Shown: positions 60,728 through 64,000 of the stretch, piece after piece
Layout of the letters: each line of letters starts with the position of its first letter
Position numbering within the stretch: the stretch's first letter is position 1
Assembly (NCBI RefSeq): GCF_003464085.1
Contig: NZ_QSDR01000003.1
Span: forward strand, 1 to 64,000
Direction of reading: 5' to 3'
Origin: Clostridium sp. AM58-1XD
GTDB lineage: Bacteria > Bacillota > Clostridia > Lachnospirales > Lachnospiraceae
DNA length: 64,000 bases
Notes under the pieces: model-generated
The model's database searches: none
What the model saw: the letters and a program-made list of their open reading frames with translations, nothing else
Told to the model about the DNA's origin: nothing
Program-made: the position numbers and the translations under genes

Positions 60728-61746
60728 ATGGGAAAACTGAAACAACTGGGAGCAATGATTGGATTTACGGCGTGTGTTGTCTGCCTGACTGCCTGTGGAG
60801 GAAAGCAGGCACAAACATCGAATGCAGGCGCAGGCGGTACAGAGGAATCAAAGGAAGTGACACTGAAGCTGTTTGCAGCCTGGCCGGAGAACAACAGCAA
60901 CCTGATCGATATGGATAAATTTATCCAGAAGGTGGATGAAAAGTCGAACCATACGGTGCAGATTGTGTGGGGCGGCGGACCGGAAGCGATCCCATCCAAC
61001 CAGCTGGCAGAGGCCATTAAAAACGGCGTGGTAGATGTGGCCTGGACTGCTCATACCTACAATGTATCCCATATTCCGGTAATGGAAGGAATGAAACTGA
61101 CAGACGCGGACAAGATGAGATCAAACGGTGGATTTGAATTTGTAGATGACCTCTATGTAAAGAATCTCAATGCCCATTACCTTGGTAATGTTACAAATGG
61201 CTTAACGTATAATCTCTATACAAAAAAAGAGATTCATAGCCTGGAGGACTTTAAAGGATTAACCATCAGAGCCACACCGGCTTACCAGGCATTTGTGGAG
61301 AGCCTGGGGGCAGGCGCTGTCAACACCAGCGCAGGCGAGGCATATCAGGCGCTGGAGCGAAACGTTATCCAGGGATATGGATGGCCCAGCCTGGGAATTA
61401 AGGATTACGGCTGGCAGGAAGTATCTGAATATATCATTGAACCGGCTTTCTATACGGTAGACGTGGCGGTATTTATCAGTGATAAGGCGTGGAGCGGGTT
61501 GAGCGAAGAACAAAAAAATGCCCTACGGGAAGCTGGAAAAGAGGTTGAAGAAGAAGCTCAGACGTATTATAAAGATGCCATTCAAAAGGACAGAGAGGAA
61601 TTGATTGCAGAAGGGATGAAGGTGATCACCCTCCTGATGATGTGGCGAAGGAGTATCTGGAACTGGCTGACAAGGAGGCGTGGGCGAATGTGCTGAAAGC
61701 AGACCAGGAAAATGGGGAAAAGCTGAAGGGATATACGGAATCATAA
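60728..61746 (+). CDS. TRAP transporter solute-binding lipoprotein (DctP; single-base frameshift)
   Basis: About 339 residues restored. Lipobox LTACG (Cys23), DctP fold with LTIRATPAYQAFVESLGA containing the conserved substrate-binding Arg. One base (probably C) is missing near 61627; restored the end reads HPPDDVAKEYLELADKEAW and stops at 61746. The order Q-M-P, with the binding protein last, is less common than P first. Confidence 0.88.
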
Positions 61747-61758
61747 AGGAGGGGGAAC

Positions 61759-62691
61759 ATGAAAATTGTAATTATCGGAGCGGGGGCAATGGGAAGCCTG
61801 TTCGGAGGAACCCTGGCGTCTGTTGCGGATGTCTGTCTCTATGATGTGAATCAGACCCATGTGGATGCGATCAACAGAAACGGACTGCTGATGAGCCGTG
61901 GAGCAGAGAAAAATTATGTAAAGGTACGGGCGACTACCAAACCGGAAGAGATAGGAGAGGCTGACGCGGTTATCTTTTTTACGAAATATACGTTTATGGA
62001 GCAGGCGGCAAAGGATGCCCTCTGCTGTATCGGCCCTAAGACGGTGGCAGTCACCCTGCAGAATGGTCTTGGATGTATGGATATCATGAAGAAATATCTG
62101 AGGGAGGAACAGATCTATTATGGTCTGACTGCATACACCAGCGATATGAAAGGACCCGGTCATATAGAACTCACAACCAATGAGAATGTGGGCACCTATT
62201 TCTGGGCGCTGAACGGCAGCGTCAGCCCGGAAGCAAAACAGCTGGAAACAGTTATGAGGGAAGCCGGCTTTCACGTGGAGATCACCCGAGAAGTAGATGA
62301 ACGGATCTGGAAAAAGCTGATGGTAAACTGTTCAGAAAATACTCTATGCGGAATTCTCCGCATGCGGGTAGGACAGCTGATCCACACGCCGGAGTCTTAT
62401 GAAATATTAAAACAGGTGGTTGGAGAGGTCTGCAGTGTGGCGAGAGCAAAGGGGATTGAGATTTCTGATGAGGCAGGACTTGCGTATGTGATGGAGATCA
62501 GCCGGGCGGTGGAAGGCCATCTGCCTTCTATGGCTTTGGATATTCAAAAAGGGAGAAAGACAGAGATTGCCTGCCTGAATGAAGCTGTGATCGCAGAGGG
62601 AAGAAGGCTGGGTGTAGCCACACCGGCGCTGGAAATGACGGCACAGATGGTGCGGGCTATAGAAAAAAATTACAGTGTACTAGCATTTTGA
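61759..62691 (+). CDS. Ketopantoate reductase family protein (ApbA/PanE)
   Basis: 310-residue NADPH-dependent 2-hydroxyacid reductase. IIGAGAMGSLFGG at the N-terminus, QNGLGCMD near 96, KLMVNCSENTLCGIL near 190 with the catalytic Lys. AAGGAGGGGG precedes ATG. Located right after the TRAP genes, so it probably acts on an imported 2-oxo acid rather than in pantothenate synthesis. Confidence 0.87.
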   Translation: MKIVIIGAGAMGSLFGGTLASVADVCLYDVNQTHVDAINRNGLLMSRGAEKNYVKVRATTKPEEIGEADAVIFFTKYTFMEQAAKDALCCIGPKTVAVTLQNGLGCMDIMKKYLREEQIYYGLTAYTSDMKGPGHIELTTNENVGTYFWALNGSVSPEAKQLETVMREAGFHVEITREVDERIWKKLMVNCSENTLCGILRMRVGQLIHTPESYEILKQVVGEVCSVARAKGIEISDEAGLAYVMEISRAVEGHLPSMALDIQKGRKTEIACLNEAVIAEGRRLGVATPALEMTAQMVRAIEKNYSVLAF

Positions 62692-62747
62692 TATTATTAT
62701 CAGAATATTTCATCTTATTTAGGGGATGGCAATCACTTATCTAGTTA

Positions 62748-62776
62748 TTGAAAAAGAACCCATAGAATTGTATAAT
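62748..62776 (+). promoter_or_regulatory. Promoter of the Crp-type gene
   Basis: TTGAAA (62748-62753), a 17-bp spacer and TATAAT (62771-62776). Confidence 0.8.
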
Positions 62777-62823
62777 AGTTAAGAAGTATTTTTCCATGTT
62801 GGTCGAGGATTACGGAGGGTTAC

Positions 62824-63476
62824 ATGCTTCTTAAAAGAGAATTATACAATGATGAGTGGGAGCAGCTGCTGCGTGCCGGCGGACGCCGCAGATATCTGGC
62901 GGGTGATGTGATTTATATTCAGGGAAAAAAGAATGTGGGGCTGGTATGCATTACAAAAGGCAAGGCGAAGAACTGTATTTATTACAGTGACGGCACGGAA
63001 AAACTGGTGTGTATTTTAGAGGGACCGGCAGTTACCGGGGAGACGTCTGTGATAGACGGAGAAGGAAGCATAGTCTCCACGGAGGCTTTGACAGAACTGG
63101 AAGCCGTCATCGTGCCTGCCTCTGTGGTAAAGGAACTGATGGGAAAAAATCCGCGGATTATGATGTTTCTGCTGGAATTAAACGCGGAGAAAATCAGGGC
63201 GCTACAATTTCAGGCAGAAAATATTGTGCTGACCACCAGACAGAAGCTGGCAAGAATGCTGATCAATTTCTATTCTTCAGGGTATATACCAGGGAGCCGG
63301 AGGGAAATCTGGTTACCATTACCCATGAGCAGCTGGCAGATTTTTTGGGGACAACCCGCCCCAAGATTACGGGGGCCCTTAATGAATTTGAAAAGGGCGG
63401 CCTGATCAGAAAAAACAGGGGGAGTATTGAGATTATAGACAGCGAGGGTTTAAAACGGATTTATGACTTTGAGTAA
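62824..63476 (+). CDS. Crp/Fnr family regulator (single-base frameshift)
   Basis: About 217 residues restored: cyclic-nucleotide-binding-like sensor (residues 1-120), dimer helix (NPRIMMFLLELNAEKIRALQ) and Crp helix-turn-helix (ITHEQLADFLGTTRPKITGAL). One G is missing in the run 63280-63282. The sensor lacks the Fnr-type N-terminal cysteines, so an FeS sensor is unlikely. It may control the flanking TRAP or M24 genes. Confidence 0.85.
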
Positions 63477-63521
63477 CGGGGCGGCAGGCAGTTTGCCGGC
63501 TGACCTGTTACGGAAACAATG

Positions 63522-63585
63522 AGCCGGAATGCGGTACTGGGTATCTGACAGAAGTTCGGATATCCGATATTGCGTTCCGGCTTTT
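63522..63585 (+). terminator. Terminator of the Crp-type gene
   Basis: AGCCGGAATGC (63522-63532) pairs with GCGTTCCGGCT (63572-63582) followed by TTTTG. Confidence 0.7.
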
Positions 63586-63739
63586 GCTGTCATGAAGATC
63601 ACAGAGCCGGAGTTCAGCGGTTTCGTATATTTATCAGTGATATAGGACGGAATGTTCCGAATGGAACAGAGGATTTGGGAGCCTCCTTTTATAATGGAAT
63701 TACAGGAACCGAAAGTGATTATAAAAAGGAGGAAGAAAC

Positions 63740-64000
63740 ATGCCAGAAAAGTATCATGAGCGACTGAAATCTCCCATACCCAGGGAAGAGCTGGAGAGGA
63801 GGTCCGGGGCACTTCAGAAAGCGATGAAGGAAGAAGGGATTGACTGTATTGTCGCCCAGAATATTACACAGTATATGGGCGGATGCAACCGGTGGCTGAC
63901 AGACACGACAGCCGAGAATAATTATCCCCAGTCCAGTATTCTGCCGTCTGAGGGAGAAGTCCAGTATATTGCCTGCAGCGGCCCGCCGCTGGATTTATAC
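63740..64000 (+). CDS. M24 family peptidase/creatinase, N-terminal part (runs off the window)
   Basis: 87 codons open to the window end. ATG 63740 has AAGGAGGAAG upstream. The sequence (LERRSGALQKAMKEEGIDCI followed by TQYMGGCNRWLTD) is the start of the creatinase N-terminal domain found in M24 proteins. The catalytic domain lies beyond the window. It is a second M24-type gene, distant from the one at 38385-39783. Confidence 0.8.
   Translation, partial: MPEKYHERLKSPIPREELERRSGALQKAMKEEGIDCIVAQNITQYMGGCNRWLTDTTAENNYPQSSILPSEGEVQYIACSGPPLDLY

Overview
The window looks like a chromosomal segment of an anaerobic, spore-forming Firmicute of the class Clostridia, most likely Lachnospiraceae. This is inferred from AGGAGG-type ribosome binding sites, frequent GTG/TTG starts, spore genes spmA and spmB, a FabK/FabT-type fatty-acid system and clostridial gene orders. 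It is gene-dense. I see no rRNA, tRNA, CRISPR array or insertion sequence.

Layout. (1) 1-6144: a carboxylate uptake operon with a tripartite tricarboxylate transporter (TTT: tctC, tctB, tctA), a LacI-type regulator, a 2-hydroxyacid dehydrogenase and an HpcH/HpaI aldolase, preceded by a tandem 62-bp repeat that duplicates a LacI-type operator. (2) 6263-16968: the type II fatty-acid operon fabH-acpP-fabK-fabD-fabG-fabF-accB-fabZ-accC-accDA plus a second FabK-like gene, behind a strong promoter with a FabT-type palindrome. (3) 17125-21834: manA, a malX-malY pair and spmA. (4) 22127-28508: a complete F1Fo ATP synthase operon. (5) 28485-34544: a PrpR-type sigma-54 activator divergent from an aldolase plus second TTT operon, which carries a matching -24/-12 promoter. 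(6) 34603-36933: a TetR regulator divergent from an EFR1 flavodoxin/ferredoxin and a ferredoxin-nitroreductase. (7) 37054-44223: GltS-like transporter, metal-ligand-less M24 (creatinase-like) hydrolase, LysR, tandem cupin protein, a RidA remnant, GntR and AraC regulators. (8) 44427-52571: an IclR-controlled locus with a sialidase-like protein, a DapA/NanA-type aldolase, a third TTT, YhcH and FucI. (9) 52835-58745: GerMN lipoprotein, FabT-like MarR, spmB, a DUF885 lipoprotein and metG. (10) 58907-64000: a TRAP transporter, a ketopantoate-reductase-like gene, a Crp-type regulator and the start of another M24 peptidase.

Together the accessory genes describe an organism specialised in scavenging organic or sugar acids: three TTT systems, one TRAP system and one GltS-type symporter, each next to its own regulator and aldolases, isomerases or hydrolases. 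The likely regulator of the fatty-acid operon (FabT) is encoded about 47 kb away from its operator.

A caution for any user: I can place about 19 single-base insertions or deletions, nearly all in short homopolymers, in genes that otherwise look intact, including essential ones (atpA twice, atpB, metG, fabK). These look like assembly errors rather than real pseudogenes. I give full-length coordinates for these genes and mark each break. Two copies of a 128-bp palindromic element with apparent compensatory stem changes (36806-36933 and 52684-52811), and the sialidase/TTT/YhcH/FucI locus, are the most interesting candidates for something undescribed.
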